Notes: generated from the letters alone by a model not told the origin. Shown: positions 17,301-25,823, counted from the stretch's first letter. The stretch is 54,562 nt of DNA from Gemmatimonadota bacterium (GCA_947462095.1 CANHNQ010000007.1:1-54562); one strand, 5' to 3'. Translations and numbers: made by a program.

Positions 17301-18955
17301 CGTGGACGCTGCGCGGCGATTCGCTTGGCCTCAACGGATTCCGTCTGCCGTCGATCAACGCGACCGGGCGATACGCCGATCGCAACCTCACCGCGTCGGC
17401 CGTACTGCGTGATTCGCTCGGGGGCACTCTCCTCGCGGAGGCCCGCGTCCCCATTGATCTCGCGCTGACGTCGGTGGAAAAGCGGCTGCTCTCCGATCAG
17501 GTTGACGCGCGGATCGCCGCCGATTCGCTGCGGCTGGATGGCTTGCCGGTCGCCATCGATGGTGTGCAGCGCTTGCGCGGGCAGATCTCGGGGCAACTCG
17601 CGTTGAGCGGCAATCTGGATCATCCCGTGGCGCGCGGAACGATGACGGCGAACGGCGTCGGCGCGTTCCTGCGCGATCTGAACATCGAGCCCGACGACGG
17701 TCACATTGTGCTGCGTGCCGCCGAAGATTCGCTTATCCTCGAGTCGCTGCGATTCCGCAGCGGCGGCCTGCGCGATACCGTGGGCGCCGCGGGCGCCTTG
17801 CATTTCCACAGCGGCCAGCCGTCCACGGTGTCGCTCACGGTCTCGGCCAACAACGCAGCGCTCTCCCGGCAGCGCGACGGCACCGACCTTAATCTCAGCG
17901 GCAGCGTTTCCTTGGTCGGCCCGCTCACGCGGCCTACACTGAGCGGTGCCATTTTTGTGCCGCGCGCGAATCTCGTGTTCGATCCGCTCGGTGCCCGCAG
18001 CGCCCTCGATTTGTCCTCCGACGCCGCACGCGAGTTGCTCGGCGCGGAGGAGGTACCGGTCGCGGCCACCGCGGCGCAATCGCTGGCCGCGCTGGGCTCT
18101 CTCATCACCGTCGACAACGCCCGGGTCGACCTCGGGAATGAGGTGTGGGTGCAGACGCCGGAGTCGCGGGTGAAAGTCGCCGGCGGTCTCTCGATCGCGA
18201 TGAGCGGCAACCGACTCGCCCTCGAAGGAGAGCTGACCGCGAATCGCGGGCAGTACCGTCTCGATCTCGGTGTGGTGAGCCGCAGCTTCACGGTGGATTC
18301 GGGGCGTGTCCGCTTCTTCGGGAGCAGTGCCATTGCGCCGACGCTCGACATCAGCGCCACGAACACGGTGCGCGTCGCTGGCGGCAGTGCGATTCCGGTG
18401 CGCGTCCACATCGGCGGCACCTACGACGTGCCCGTGCTTACCCTCTCCAGTACCGATCCGCTGTACGCGAGTGCGCCCGAGTCGGAAATCATCTCGCTGC
18501 TGATCTTCGGGGCACCGACCTTCGCGCTCGATGGGGCGGGGCAGAGCACCGTGCGGGCCGTGACCGGCGTGCTGCTCCCGTCCGTCGGTGGCGCCGTGGA
18601 AGGGGCGCTCCAGCGATTCTTCCCCGGCATCAACACCATTCAGGTCACCACGGCTGGCGGACAGTCTCAGCAGGATCTATCGGCGTTGTCCCTGCTGGAC
18701 AACCTCAGCATCAGCGCCGGCAAACAGATCGGGGAGCGTACCTTCCTGCGCGCCAACACCGGCGTCTGTCGCGGCAGTGCGTCCTCCGCCCGATCTTCGC
18801 TGTGGATCGGCCTCGCCGCCGAGTATCGCCTCAGTCGGAATCTCACCGGGCAGGTCGGCATGGACCCGGGGTCGGCGCCCTGCACGCAGCTCAGTTCGAA
18901 CGGCTTTCCCCGGCTCCAGTTCGGCTTCGACCTGTTTCGCGAATGGATCTTCTAG
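14315..18955 (+). CDS. tamB: TamB-like translocation/assembly or lipid-transport protein (AsmA-like superfamily)
   Basis: The protein has 1546 residues, in the size range of TamB. A single N-terminal membrane anchor (WWTAGIVLGAVGAVGVSYYL, about residues 24-43) is followed by a very long region of repetitive beta-strands rich in D-S-L-R-L type motifs, as in the periplasm-spanning beta-taco of TamB/YhdP proteins. The DUF490-like C-terminus is recognisable in LSGAIFVPRANLVFDP, VRFFGSSAIAPTLDISATN, VLTLSSTDPLYASAPESEI and a final LFREWIF. Known relatives bridge inner and outer membranes and move phospholipids or help outer-membrane protein insertion with TamA. The start codon overlaps the tamA stop by one base, so the two are translationally coupled. 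The convergent UbiB-like gene ends 30 bases downstream. Confidence 0.92.
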   Translation: MPTPDTTAVGDASLPRSSRWRRFWWTAGIVLGAVGAVGVSYYLAVNTVRGRQWLLRAVISSANGLFRGRGTLRVGVLRSISATRIVAENVSLVDTAGVPVVTAQHLEGTLAIRGLFDKAIHIRRLAVRGLRLDLKRDETGPWNISYIISGDATRKSPSTTRGFGDDIRVDSLLVDGGRVGTIAPWAPHPIFTGAARDSVIAVRDSLHDLVRTATGTFFERRVVVLERVRAHDAIIVDVEQRPASMQIDTLSGVVSDPPVRLVHGAGRIRWTGDSMHLDLGDVRLPASTGTAVGTIDWHHPGPLRYDVVIKTDAGLTDLHWIWDVLPTEGRGSATVRMRTLTNPDDVEFALSALDVSSGASRVTGAIDIVLEPARMLLQRVDLAFVPLQSELLRRLSYEALPRAIRGTFTGKLVAREGGPLTAFKMDRFDARFADALVPGGAVSTASLRGMVAIGERPRAWAMTLDAARVDLRSVQALSPALMPAMPAFDGILSARGVIRAADLEAVDLTTVGLTWTDAVGNVSTVRGDLRARYGGANANAPRVNAALQLDPLSMRALARIDSTLPLRGAISGQITLDGTTEAMRWTAALRAADGSVGAPRSGTDVSSSPVTMQGTAALTAAEWEVTANGALDHVDVRQWMGRPAVPSTAFDGTVVLSARGPRAPAAASAADRVPLAGTTGSLVVDWRQRAADDRPAFDLLGRVSLGADRLLVDSAIAHIGGVTFDARGALARDAQQVDTLTLSARVDSLGAVRAELGRLAAMMQPVDSSSAASLRAMAADTLDGDLSFSGYLFGSLTDAGATAALGARTMQVGSVRVGRIVGSAQADHVFTRPAFEGAATADDIDGLGAIRLQTVGFRVEQANADSGRLVLDVSSQTEAHLLARGGYAHAPSQLVVAVDSLHLSYADVLWRNATPIRFQQDSTGFHLFPVELRSNAAGVLNAVADVPSARPITGSLRLEQFPVGELAALLAGTPTFAGTLSGTAELTGTRPLPRLAWTLRGDSLGLNGFRLPSINATGRYADRNLTASAVLRDSLGGTLLAEARVPIDLALTSVEKRLLSDQVDARIAADSLRLDGLPVAIDGVQRLRGQISGQLALSGNLDHPVARGTMTANGVGAFLRDLNIEPDDGHIVLRAAEDSLILESLRFRSGGLRDTVGAAGALHFHSGQPSTVSLTVSANNAALSRQRDGTDLNLSGSVSLVGPLTRPTLSGAIFVPRANLVFDPLGARSALDLSSDAARELLGAEEVPVAATAAQSLAALGSLITVDNARVDLGNEVWVQTPESRVKVAGGLSIAMSGNRLALEGELTANRGQYRLDLGVVSRSFTVDSGRVRFFGSSAIAPTLDISATNTVRVAGGSAIPVRVHIGGTYDVPVLTLSSTDPLYASAPESEIISLLIFGAPTFALDGAGQSTVRAVTGVLLPSVGGAVEGALQRFFPGINTIQVTTAGGQSQQDLSALSLLDNLSISAGKQIGERTFLRANTGVCRGSASSARSSLWIGLAAEYRLSRNLTGQVGMDPGSAPCTQLSSNGFPRLQFGFDLFREWIF

Positions 18956-18985
18956 CCGCGCCGGTCGGGTACAGCGACGCGCGCC

Positions 18986-20395
18986 CTACCGCTGCAGGCG
19001 TCGCCAAGCGCGACTGATCACCGCCGTGGCGCCGCCGGCCAGTGCCCCCAGCGTCGCGGCGAAGGTGATGATCGGTTCGCGTGCGCCGTCGTCCCCCACC
19101 AGTACGGCCAGCAATTCACGGCGCAGCTTGAGCACGACCGGCGACGCCACCTTGATGCTGTTGAAGTGGCGGTCGTATCGCGCGCCGACGCCCTCGATCA
19201 ACGCGGCCGTACGCGCGAAGTACACCAACTCGCCGGGAAGCACGATCGGCCAGTTGAACAGCTCGCGCATGACCCGGTCGGCGATCGCGCGGGCCCGGTC
19301 TTCCATCGCACTGTCCTGATACGCGATGTCGAGCAGCACGCCCACCAGGTCGCTCATGGCCTCGCGGGTGGTGCCCGGTGCCACCATCCCCAGGGCGAAG
19401 AACCCATCGGCGGTGGCATCAGGGTCGCGCCGGATCGCGGCGATGATCGTGTCGAACAGCGCCTTGCGCACCGGGATGCCGACGTCGATCACCATGCCGA
19501 AGTCGAGCAGCACGATGCGCCCCTGCGCGTCGACCAGCAGGTTCCCCGGATGCGGGTCCGCGTGAAAGACGCCATCGCGCAGCATCATCCGCGCGTAGCT
19601 CTCGATCAGCGTCTCCACGAGGGCGGTGGGCGACACCAGCCCCCGCGCGATCTGGGCATCGAGGGCGTCGATGCGCGTTCCCTCCATGAACTCGAGCACG
19701 AGCACGTCGCGTCGGGTGAGCGCGGTCTCGACCTGCGGAATGCGCAGGCGCGACTCGTCGGCGAAGCGTTCGCGCATGCGCATGCACTGCATGGCTTCAC
19801 GCTCGAAGTCCATTTCTTCGCGCACGTGCCGATCGAACTCGTCGAGCACCACACGGAAGCCGAGCACATGATGGTGCGGAAAGCGCGCGTACACGGCGTT
19901 CACGATGGCGCGCGCCAGTCGCACGTCACGCACCACGATCGCCTCCACGTTCGGGCGCAGCACCTTCACTACCACATCGCGCCCCTGATAGCGGGCCCGA
20001 TGGACCTGACCCAGCGAACCGGCCGCCAGTGGCGTCGGGTCGAGATGGTCCACGATGCGGTCGGGGTCGGCGTTCCACGCCTGATGCAGAACCGCGCGAA
20101 TCTGCGGCCACGGCACCGGAGGCACGCGATCGGTCAAGGTGCCCAGCGCGGCGAGATACGGTTCGGGGACGAGATCGGCTCGGGTCGCAAAAATCTGCGC
20201 GAGCTTGACGAACGCGGGACCGAGCACGGCGATCTCATGCACCAGGCGACGCGCGCGGCGTTCGTGAAACGCCGCGGTCCGGGGCATCGGACTGCCACGG
20301 CGGATCCAGCGCCGGCGGTCCCGCAGAAACGACAGCACGAGCGGCACCAGTCGCCAGAGAATCGCGACGAGCCGCGGGAGATCACGCCACGGCAT
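18986..20395 (-). CDS. ABC1/UbiB (AarF) family atypical kinase
   Basis: The protein has 469 residues. The UbiB signatures are present in order: a KxGQ-like motif as KLAQ (K64-Q67, in GPAFVKLAQIFATRADLVP), the Ala-rich nucleotide loop PLAAGSLGQVHRA (about 122-134), the ATP-binding Lys in VVVKVLRP, HADPHPGNLL near 277-286 and LLDFG near 295-299. A C-terminal hydrophobic segment (ITFAATLGALAGGATAVI) may anchor it in the membrane. The Gly to Ala change in KxGQ is notable because that motif defines the family's atypical activity. UbiB proteins are ATPases needed for ubiquinone synthesis or transport of quinones and other isoprenoid lipids. Its start lies inside the 3' end of the SDR gene (14-base overlap), so the two are coupled. 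No other quinone gene is visible here. Confidence 0.92.
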   Translation of the reverse strand: MPWRDLPRLVAILWRLVPLVLSFLRDRRRWIRRGSPMPRTAAFHERRARRLVHEIAVLGPAFVKLAQIFATRADLVPEPYLAALGTLTDRVPPVPWPQIRAVLHQAWNADPDRIVDHLDPTPLAAGSLGQVHRARYQGRDVVVKVLRPNVEAIVVRDVRLARAIVNAVYARFPHHHVLGFRVVLDEFDRHVREEMDFEREAMQCMRMRERFADESRLRIPQVETALTRRDVLVLEFMEGTRIDALDAQIARGLVSPTALVETLIESYARMMLRDGVFHADPHPGNLLVDAQGRIVLLDFGMVIDVGIPVRKALFDTIIAAIRRDPDATADGFFALGMVAPGTTREAMSDLVGVLLDIAYQDSAMEDRARAIADRVMRELFNWPIVLPGELVYFARTAALIEGVGARYDRHFNSIKVASPVVLKLRRELLAVLVGDDGAREPIITFAATLGALAGGATAVISRAWRRLQR

Positions 20396-21314
20396 GGGCC
20401 ATCGCGTCGCGAAGGAGGCGGTCGGCGTCGAGGCCGGTCAGCTGTGCGGTGATCGCCCACAACTGTTCGGCCCGCCCATCGTCCCGGGCGGTCGTCGACG
20501 GCGCGACACGGCGGCGCTTGACCCAGTAATCGCCGGAACGCTCCAGCGCCTCGGGGGCGCACGAGAGCCACACCAGTGTATCCGCCCCCTGCGCCGGCGT
20601 CACCGAGATGACGTCCATGAGGCCGCGGAGCACGCGTCCCATGCGCCCGTTGTTGGTGGCGAATCGCGTACTGACCACGCCCGGATGCAGCGCGTGCGTC
20701 ACGACCCGCGAGGGGTCGAGACGACGGGCCAGGGCGCGCGTAAACCAGACGTTGTACAGCTTGGAGTTCGCGTACTGCGTCCAGCCGCCAAAGTGGTGCT
20801 CGAGTTGGAGGTCGTCGAGCCGCGGGTGCGCATTCCGGTGCGCGCGACTCGACACGCTCACCACGCGGGCCGGCGCCCCCGGCCGCGAGGCGGCCACCAG
20901 GGGCGCGAGCAGGCGCATCGTGAGCGTGAAGTAGCTGAGGTGGTTCAGCGCGAACGTCCGCTCGAAGCCGTCGGGGGTGACCTCGCGATCGAGAAACATC
21001 GCGCCCGCGTTGTTGGCCAGCACATCGATGCGCGGCAGGCGCGCCAGCAACCGGTCGGCCACGTCGTGCACCGCCTGCTGACGCGAGAGGTCGGCGATCT
21101 CCCACGTGATCGCACGGCCGGCGGCGGCGCCGCCCAATTCGCTCATGATGGAGCGGGCGGCCGCCGCCGTCTTGGCTTCGTTGCGTCCGATCATGACCAC
21201 CGAGGCGCCAGCGGCCGCATAGGCGCGCACGGCGGCCTTGCCGATGCCATCGCTGGCGCCGGTCACCACGACGGTCTTCCCTTCAAGAGTGTGCAACGGC
21301 GGTGCCTTCGACAT
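20382..21314 (-). CDS. Short-chain dehydrogenase/reductase, retinol-dehydrogenase-like
   Basis: The protein has 310 residues. It is a classical SDR with a Rossmann fold: VVVTGASDGIGKAAVRAYAA (TGxxxGIG, cofactor binding), a LANNAG motif, a catalytic Ser region VVSVSSRAHR, a catalytic YANSK (YxxxK), and ALHPGVVSTRFATNNG after it. The Arg in MIGRNEAK after strand 2 suggests NADP(H). The long insertion and the C-terminal KRRRVAPST region resemble the retinol dehydrogenase/WWOX-like branch. The ATG at 21314 is chosen because it starts just before the Rossmann fold; an in-frame ATG at 21395 would add 27 residues of unclear value. It overlaps the UbiB-family kinase gene by 14 bases, hinting at a shared role with lipophilic or quinone-type substrates. 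Confidence 0.9.
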   Translation of the reverse strand: MSKAPPLHTLEGKTVVVTGASDGIGKAAVRAYAAAGASVVMIGRNEAKTAAAARSIMSELGGAAAGRAITWEIADLSRQQAVHDVADRLLARLPRIDVLANNAGAMFLDREVTPDGFERTFALNHLSYFTLTMRLLAPLVAASRPGAPARVVSVSSRAHRNAHPRLDDLQLEHHFGGWTQYANSKLYNVWFTRALARRLDPSRVVTHALHPGVVSTRFATNNGRMGRVLRGLMDVISVTPAQGADTLVWLSCAPEALERSGDYWVKRRRVAPSTTARDDGRAEQLWAITAQLTGLDADRLLRDAMAHAVA

Positions 21315-21419
21315 GGCCTGGCTGAGGGGGGATCCCACGCGATCGCGGATCGCTCCACGGCTCAACGATGTACGAACGTCGTCGGTTCGCACCATTTGGC
21401 GACCCGACGACGTGAAAGT

Positions 21420-21434
21420 CCCCGGCGAACGGGG
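21420..21434. terminator. Short hairpin after the Ig-like lipoprotein gene
   Basis: CCCCG and CGGGG form a 5-bp stem over a GCGAA loop, 11 bases beyond the stop of the minus-strand gene that ends at 21445. The GCGAA loop resembles a stable GNRA-type loop. There is no U-tract. Confidence 0.3.
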
Positions 21435-21444
21435 CGTCGGGGAA

Positions 21445-22134
21445 TCAGTTCGCGATCGCTGCGATGGCAATCGGGCCGAGCGCACCCGCGGTGGCCGTGG
21501 CGGTCTGCGGGCCGGTCTGGGGCCCGAGCGTCCAGCGCACCGTGACCTCACCCAGCGCGTTCGTCACCGCCGACTGGGGCGAAAGGCTCCCGCCGCCACT
21601 CGTGATCACCAGTCCGACCGTCTGTCCGGGAATCGGAACGTTCGATGCGCCCGTCACCCGCAGCACGATCTGGACGGTCAGTGCGGTACCAGCCTTGGCC
21701 GTCTGATTGTTCCCCTGGGCGATCACGAGTTCGCTGGGCACGATGCCGGTGGCGCTCAGGATGACCGGATCAAGTCCCGGCACCGTCCCGGTCATTGTCT
21801 GCACCGGCGCACCGGGGCCCAACGTCCAGCGCGCCTTCACTTCCCCGCTCGCATCGCTGACCACGGTGCCCGGATCCACGGCGCCGCCGCCCGCGAGCAC
21901 GTTGAAGCTCACGGGGATCTTGGCGAGGGGAGCGCCGTCGGTGCCGGTCACCCGGAGCACCACGGGTGTTGGCAGCAGCGCGCCCACCGGAGCGGTCTGC
22001 AGATGTCCCTGCACGATCGTGAGCCGCGCCGCAGCCGGTGCCTCCACGGTCTTGGTACAACCGGGGAACGCCAGCAGCGTCGGAAGGGCCGTCAACAGTG
22101 CGGCCAGCAGATGGGTGGGTCGGGCGGAACGCAT
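21445..22134 (-). CDS. Lipoprotein with two bacterial Ig-like domains
   Basis: The protein has 229 residues. The signal peptide ends in a lipobox-like FPGC (Cys26), so the product is likely a lipoprotein. The mature part has two tandem Ig-like repeats of about 95 residues, each opening with a V/LTIVQG or LVIAQG strand and closing with VSDASGEVKARWTLGP or VTNALGEVTVRWTLGP, followed by QT.TAT strands. This is the pattern of Big_1/invasin-like domains. Such domains usually serve as stalks or adhesion modules, and no catalytic domain is attached. The protein may be surface-exposed and monocistronic. Its specific role is unknown. The gene is divergent from the deoC gene. Confidence 0.82.
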   Translation of the reverse strand: MRSARPTHLLAALLTALPTLLAFPGCTKTVEAPAAARLTIVQGHLQTAPVGALLPTPVVLRVTGTDGAPLAKIPVSFNVLAGGGAVDPGTVVSDASGEVKARWTLGPGAPVQTMTGTVPGLDPVILSATGIVPSELVIAQGNNQTAKAGTALTVQIVLRVTGASNVPIPGQTVGLVITSGGGSLSPQSAVTNALGEVTVRWTLGPQTGPQTATATAGALGPIAIAAIAN

Positions 22135-22246
22135 GGTCTCGTCGGTGGGGGGTATCCTCTCCGCCTGAGGGTATCGGCCGATCGTCCCACCGAGTTGAGC
22201 GTGACGTTCCCGGCGCCGCCACCGAGCGCCCGCGCTCGCCCTGACC

Positions 22247-22254
22247 TAGATTGG
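22247..22254 (+). promoter_or_regulatory. TAGATTGG promoter-like element abutting deoC
   Basis: TAGATTGG ends exactly 7 bases before the ATG at 22262 and resembles the Bacteroidota -7 box TAnnTTTG (7 of 8 positions). No Shine-Dalgarno sequence lies in the 7-base gap, so the mRNA may be leaderless. No -33 box is visible. Confidence 0.38.
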
Positions 22255-22261
22255 ACTTCCC

Positions 22262-23311
22262 ATGACTGTCACTCCACTGCACGCGCCGAGACTGCTCCGT
22301 TCGGCCGACGCCGAGGGCTCGGTCGGCGTCCGCTGGCCCTCTGGCTTGGCCCCCGACATCCCGCCTGCCCGTAATCCGGGCACCGCACTCGATCTCGCCC
22401 TGGTGCGCGCCACCCGCGTGAATCGCAGCGCCGTGGAACGCCGGATCGCCGCATTGGGCGGCCGTCGCACGGTGAAGAAGGAGTGGCAGGCGGCATGGCT
22501 GTTGCGCACCATCACCTGCATGGACCTCACCACGCTCGCCGGTGATGACACCCCGGGCAACGTGGCGCGGCTCTGCGCCAAAGCGCGCCATCCGTTGCGC
22601 CGCGACATCGTCGACGCGCTCGGTGTCCGCGACCTCGGCATCACGGTGGGCGCGGTGTGTGTCTACCACCAATACGTGGCAACGGCCGTCGAGGCTCTGC
22701 GTGGATCGGGCGTCCCCGTCGCCGCCGTCTCCACTGGTTTTCCGGCTGGATTATCCCCGTTCGCGCAGCGCGTCGCGGAAATCCACGCGTCGGTCGCCGC
22801 CGGTGCCACCGAAATCGACGTCGTGATCACGCGGGCCCACGTGCTCACCGGCAACTGGCAGGCGCTGTACGACGAAGTCCGGGCCTTCCGCGAGGCCTGC
22901 GGCGACGCGCATCTCAAGACGATTCTGGGCGTCGGTGAGCTCGCTACGCTCACGAATGTCGCGCGCGCGAGTCTGGTCGCGATGATGGCCGGCTCCGACT
23001 TCATCAAGACGAGCACCGGCAAGGAACCGACGAACGCCACGCTCCCGGTCGGACTCGTAATGACGCGCATGATCCGCGACTTCGGATCGCGCACCGGTGT
23101 CGAGGTGGGATTCAAGCCCGCCGGTGGTATCCGGACGGCCAAGCAGGCACTCGACTGGCTGATCCTGATCAAGGAGGAACTCGGCGATCGCTGGCTGCGT
23201 CCCCACTTGTTTCGCTTCGGGGCGAGCGGTCTGCTCACCGATGTCGAACGTCAGCTCGAACATTTCGTGACGGGCCGCTACGCCGCGGCTCATCGCCAAC
23301 CCATGGTGTAA
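22262..23311 (+). CDS. deoC: Deoxyribose-phosphate aldolase, eukaryotic-type (DERA-like)
   Basis: The protein has 349 residues, longer than the roughly 220-260 of the common bacterial DeoC and close to animal DERA. It cleaves 2-deoxyribose-5-phosphate to glyceraldehyde-3-phosphate and acetaldehyde in the cytoplasm. Catalytic residues are visible: Asp186 in TEIDVVITR, the Schiff-base Lys249 in SDFIKTSTGKE and Lys285 in GFKPAGGIRTAKQ. The N-terminal region RRTVKKEWQAAWLL and the end VTGRYAA closely resemble what I remember of human DERA. An ALDH16-type dehydrogenase gene starts 5 bases after the stop, which fits removal of the acetaldehyde product. It is preceded by a TAGATTGG box and no ribosome binding site. 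Confidence 0.95.
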   Translation: MTVTPLHAPRLLRSADAEGSVGVRWPSGLAPDIPPARNPGTALDLALVRATRVNRSAVERRIAALGGRRTVKKEWQAAWLLRTITCMDLTTLAGDDTPGNVARLCAKARHPLRRDIVDALGVRDLGITVGAVCVYHQYVATAVEALRGSGVPVAAVSTGFPAGLSPFAQRVAEIHASVAAGATEIDVVITRAHVLTGNWQALYDEVRAFREACGDAHLKTILGVGELATLTNVARASLVAMMAGSDFIKTSTGKEPTNATLPVGLVMTRMIRDFGSRTGVEVGFKPAGGIRTAKQALDWLILIKEELGDRWLRPHLFRFGASGLLTDVERQLEHFVTGRYAAAHRQPMV

Positions 23312-23316
23312 TCCGC

Positions 23317-25743
23317 ATGGCTCCCACGAATACACCGGCGGGTGGCACCGTCCGCGAGATCTTCGACACGATGAGCTACGGCCCCGCGCCGGAGGGCGAT
23401 GCCGTCGTGCGCGCGTGGCTGGCCGGTCACGGCAGCACCTTCGGCCACTATATCGGTGGCGCGTTTACCACGCCGGCCGCCGGTGACACGTTCGATGTGC
23501 AGGACCCGTCCACCGGCACGCACCTCGCCCGCGTGGCGCAGGGGAGCACGCACGATGTCGAGGCGGCCGTCGCCGCCGCCCGCGCGGCGCTGCCGGCGTG
23601 GCAGGCGCTCGACGATCACGCCCGCGCCCGCTGGCTGTATGCCATCGCCCGCGGGATCCAGAAGCATGCGCGTGACTTCGCCGTGCTCGAGTCGATCGAC
23701 AACGGCAAGCCGATTCGCGAGACGCGTGACATCGACGTGCCCCTCGTGGCGCGACACTTCTCGTACCACGCCGGCTGGGCGCAGCTGCTGTCGGCGGAGT
23801 TCCCCGGGCAGCACGCATACGGCGTGGTGGGGCAGGTGATCCCGTGGAATTTCCCGCTGCTGATGCTGGCGTGGAAAGTCGCGCCGGCCCTCGCCGCGGG
23901 AAACACGGTCGTGCTCAAGCCCGCCGAGTTCACGCCGCTCACCGCGCTGCGCTTCGCCGAGTTGGTGCATGAGATCGGCTTGCCGCCGGGCGTGTTCAAT
24001 CTCGTTACGGGCGACGGACGCACCGGCGCGGCCATCGTGGATCATCCCGACGTCGACAAGATCGCCTTCACCGGCAGCACCGAGGTCGGTCGCGCGATTC
24101 GCGTGGCGACGGCCGGCTCAGGGAAGGGGCTCTCGCTCGAGCTGGGCGGGAAGAGTCCGTTCATGGTGTTCGAGGACGCCGACCTCGATAGCGTGGTCGA
24201 AGGCGTCGTCGATGCGATCTGGTTCAACCAGGGGCAGGTGTGCTGCGCGGGCTCCCGTTTACTCGTGCAGGAAGGTGTGGCGGATCAGCTCATCGCGAAG
24301 CTGCGCGATCGCATGGAACGGCTCCGGATCGGATCGCCGCTCGACAAGACGATCGATATGGGCGCCATCGTCGCGCCGGTGCAGCTTGAGCGCATCAAGC
24401 AGCTGTGCGCGCAGGGGATCGAGGAGGGCGCCACCTGCTGGCAGCCGAGTTGGGCGACGCCTGCTGACGGCTCGTTCCATCCCCCCACGCTGTTCACCAA
24501 CGTGGCCCCGTCGGCCACCATTGCGCAGGTCGAGATCTTCGGACCCGTCTTGGTCAGCATGACGTTCCGCACGCCGGACGAGGCGGTCGCTCTCGCCAAC
24601 AACACGCCGTTTGGGCTGGCGGCCAGCGTGTGGAGCGAGAATATCAATCTCGCGCTCGATATCGCCCCCAAGCTCAAGTGCGGGGTGGTGTGGATCAATA
24701 GCACGAACCTGTTCGACGCCGCCGCCGGTTTCGGGGGCTACCGCGAGTCCGGGTTCGGTCGGGAGGGCGGACGCGAAGGGCTCGGCGAATATCTGAAGCC
24801 CGTGCGCCCGCACGAAAGCGCTCCGTCACCGGTCGCGCCCGCACTCTCGCCCCAGACGGACGATGCCGCTGACGCCGCGCTGACGGCTGCGGCGCTCCCC
24901 TCCATTGATCGCACCCCGAAGCTGTTCATCGGTGGCAAGCAGACCCGGAGCGATTCGGGGTACTCGCGCCGCATCGTTGGCGCGACCGGCCGCGTGGTCG
25001 GGGAAGTCGGCGACGGCAACCGGAAGGACGTGCGGAACGCGGTCGAAGCGGCGCATGCCGGCGCCGGATGGGCCAAGCTGTCCGGACATCAGCGCTCGCA
25101 GATCCTGTTCTATATCGCGGAAAATCTGTCGGCGCGTGCACAGGAGTTTGCGGCGCGATTGTCCGCCATGACGGGAGCGTCCGCCCCCGCTGCCGTCCGC
25201 GAAGTGGAGGCCTCGATCTCGAGGCTCTTCACCTACGGCGCGTGGGCGGACAAGCACGATGGCGCGATTCACGACGTCCCGTTGCGCGGCGTGGCGTTGG
25301 CGATGCACGAGCCCATCGGTGTCGTGGGCGTCGCCTGTCCCGATCCGTACCCATTACTCGGCCTGATTTCACTCGTCGGCCCGCTCCTCGCCACCGGCAA
25401 TCGCGTGGTCGCCGTACCGTCCGAGCGGTATCCACTCTCGGCGACCGACTTCTACAGCGTGCTCGAAACCTCCGACGTACCGGCCGGCGTGGTGAACATC
25501 GTGACCGGGCCGCGCGATCCGCTCGCGAAAGTGCTGGCGGAGCATGACGACGTGGACGCCCTGTGGTACGTTGGGTCGAGGGCCGGTGCCACCGCCGTCG
25601 AAAAGGCGTCGGCGGCCAACCTCAAGCGTACCTGGACCGAGTGGGACGCACGCGAATGGCTGGATCCGCGGGTCGGCGAAGGGCGTGAATTCCTGCGGCG
25701 CGCTGTGCAGGTCAAGAATATCTGGATTCCGTACGGCGAATAA
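23317..25743 (+). CDS. Two-domain aldehyde dehydrogenase (ALDH16-like; second domain lacks catalytic Cys)
   Basis: The protein has 808 residues. Residues 40-500 form a complete ALDH domain: IPWNFPLLMLAWKVAPALA, the ITFTGST-type loop (IAFTGSTEVGRAI), Glu275 in LELGGKSP and catalytic Cys309 in NQGQVCCAGSR. After a Pro/Ala-rich linker, residues 530-808 form a second, shortened ALDH-like domain (KLFIGGKQTRSDSG ... VVAVPSERYPLSATDF ... VVNIVTGP) with no catalytic Cys loop. This is the architecture of ALDH16, in which the second domain supports dimerisation. The FDAAAGFGGYRESGFGREGG segment also resembles ALDH16. It oxidises an aldehyde with NAD(P)+; because deoC ends 5 bases upstream, acetaldehyde from deoxyribose catabolism is the likely substrate. 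Probably cytoplasmic. Confidence 0.9.
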   Translation: MAPTNTPAGGTVREIFDTMSYGPAPEGDAVVRAWLAGHGSTFGHYIGGAFTTPAAGDTFDVQDPSTGTHLARVAQGSTHDVEAAVAAARAALPAWQALDDHARARWLYAIARGIQKHARDFAVLESIDNGKPIRETRDIDVPLVARHFSYHAGWAQLLSAEFPGQHAYGVVGQVIPWNFPLLMLAWKVAPALAAGNTVVLKPAEFTPLTALRFAELVHEIGLPPGVFNLVTGDGRTGAAIVDHPDVDKIAFTGSTEVGRAIRVATAGSGKGLSLELGGKSPFMVFEDADLDSVVEGVVDAIWFNQGQVCCAGSRLLVQEGVADQLIAKLRDRMERLRIGSPLDKTIDMGAIVAPVQLERIKQLCAQGIEEGATCWQPSWATPADGSFHPPTLFTNVAPSATIAQVEIFGPVLVSMTFRTPDEAVALANNTPFGLAASVWSENINLALDIAPKLKCGVVWINSTNLFDAAAGFGGYRESGFGREGGREGLGEYLKPVRPHESAPSPVAPALSPQTDDAADAALTAAALPSIDRTPKLFIGGKQTRSDSGYSRRIVGATGRVVGEVGDGNRKDVRNAVEAAHAGAGWAKLSGHQRSQILFYIAENLSARAQEFAARLSAMTGASAPAAVREVEASISRLFTYGAWADKHDGAIHDVPLRGVALAMHEPIGVVGVACPDPYPLLGLISLVGPLLATGNRVVAVPSERYPLSATDFYSVLETSDVPAGVVNIVTGPRDPLAKVLAEHDDVDALWYVGSRAGATAVEKASAANLKRTWTEWDAREWLDPRVGEGREFLRRAVQVKNIWIPYGE

Positions 25744-25761
25744 CGCCACGCCGTCACGCGA

Positions 25762-25783
25762 GAGCGCGCACATCGCCGCGCTC
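25762..25783. terminator. Hairpin after the deoC-aldehyde dehydrogenase operon
   Basis: GAGCGCG and CGCGCTC form a 7-bp stem over an 8-base loop, 19 bases past the stop codon and before the M3 peptidase gene. There is no U-tract. Confidence 0.35.
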
Positions 25784-25823
25784 CGCTGACGCGGCGGCGA
25801 CGCCATGACGTAGTGTGTAGGAC

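Noticed and set aside
17177..18409. 410-codon minus-strand open frame opposite tamB
   Set aside because: Arg/His-rich, no motif, and fully inside tamB. Shadow of the real gene.
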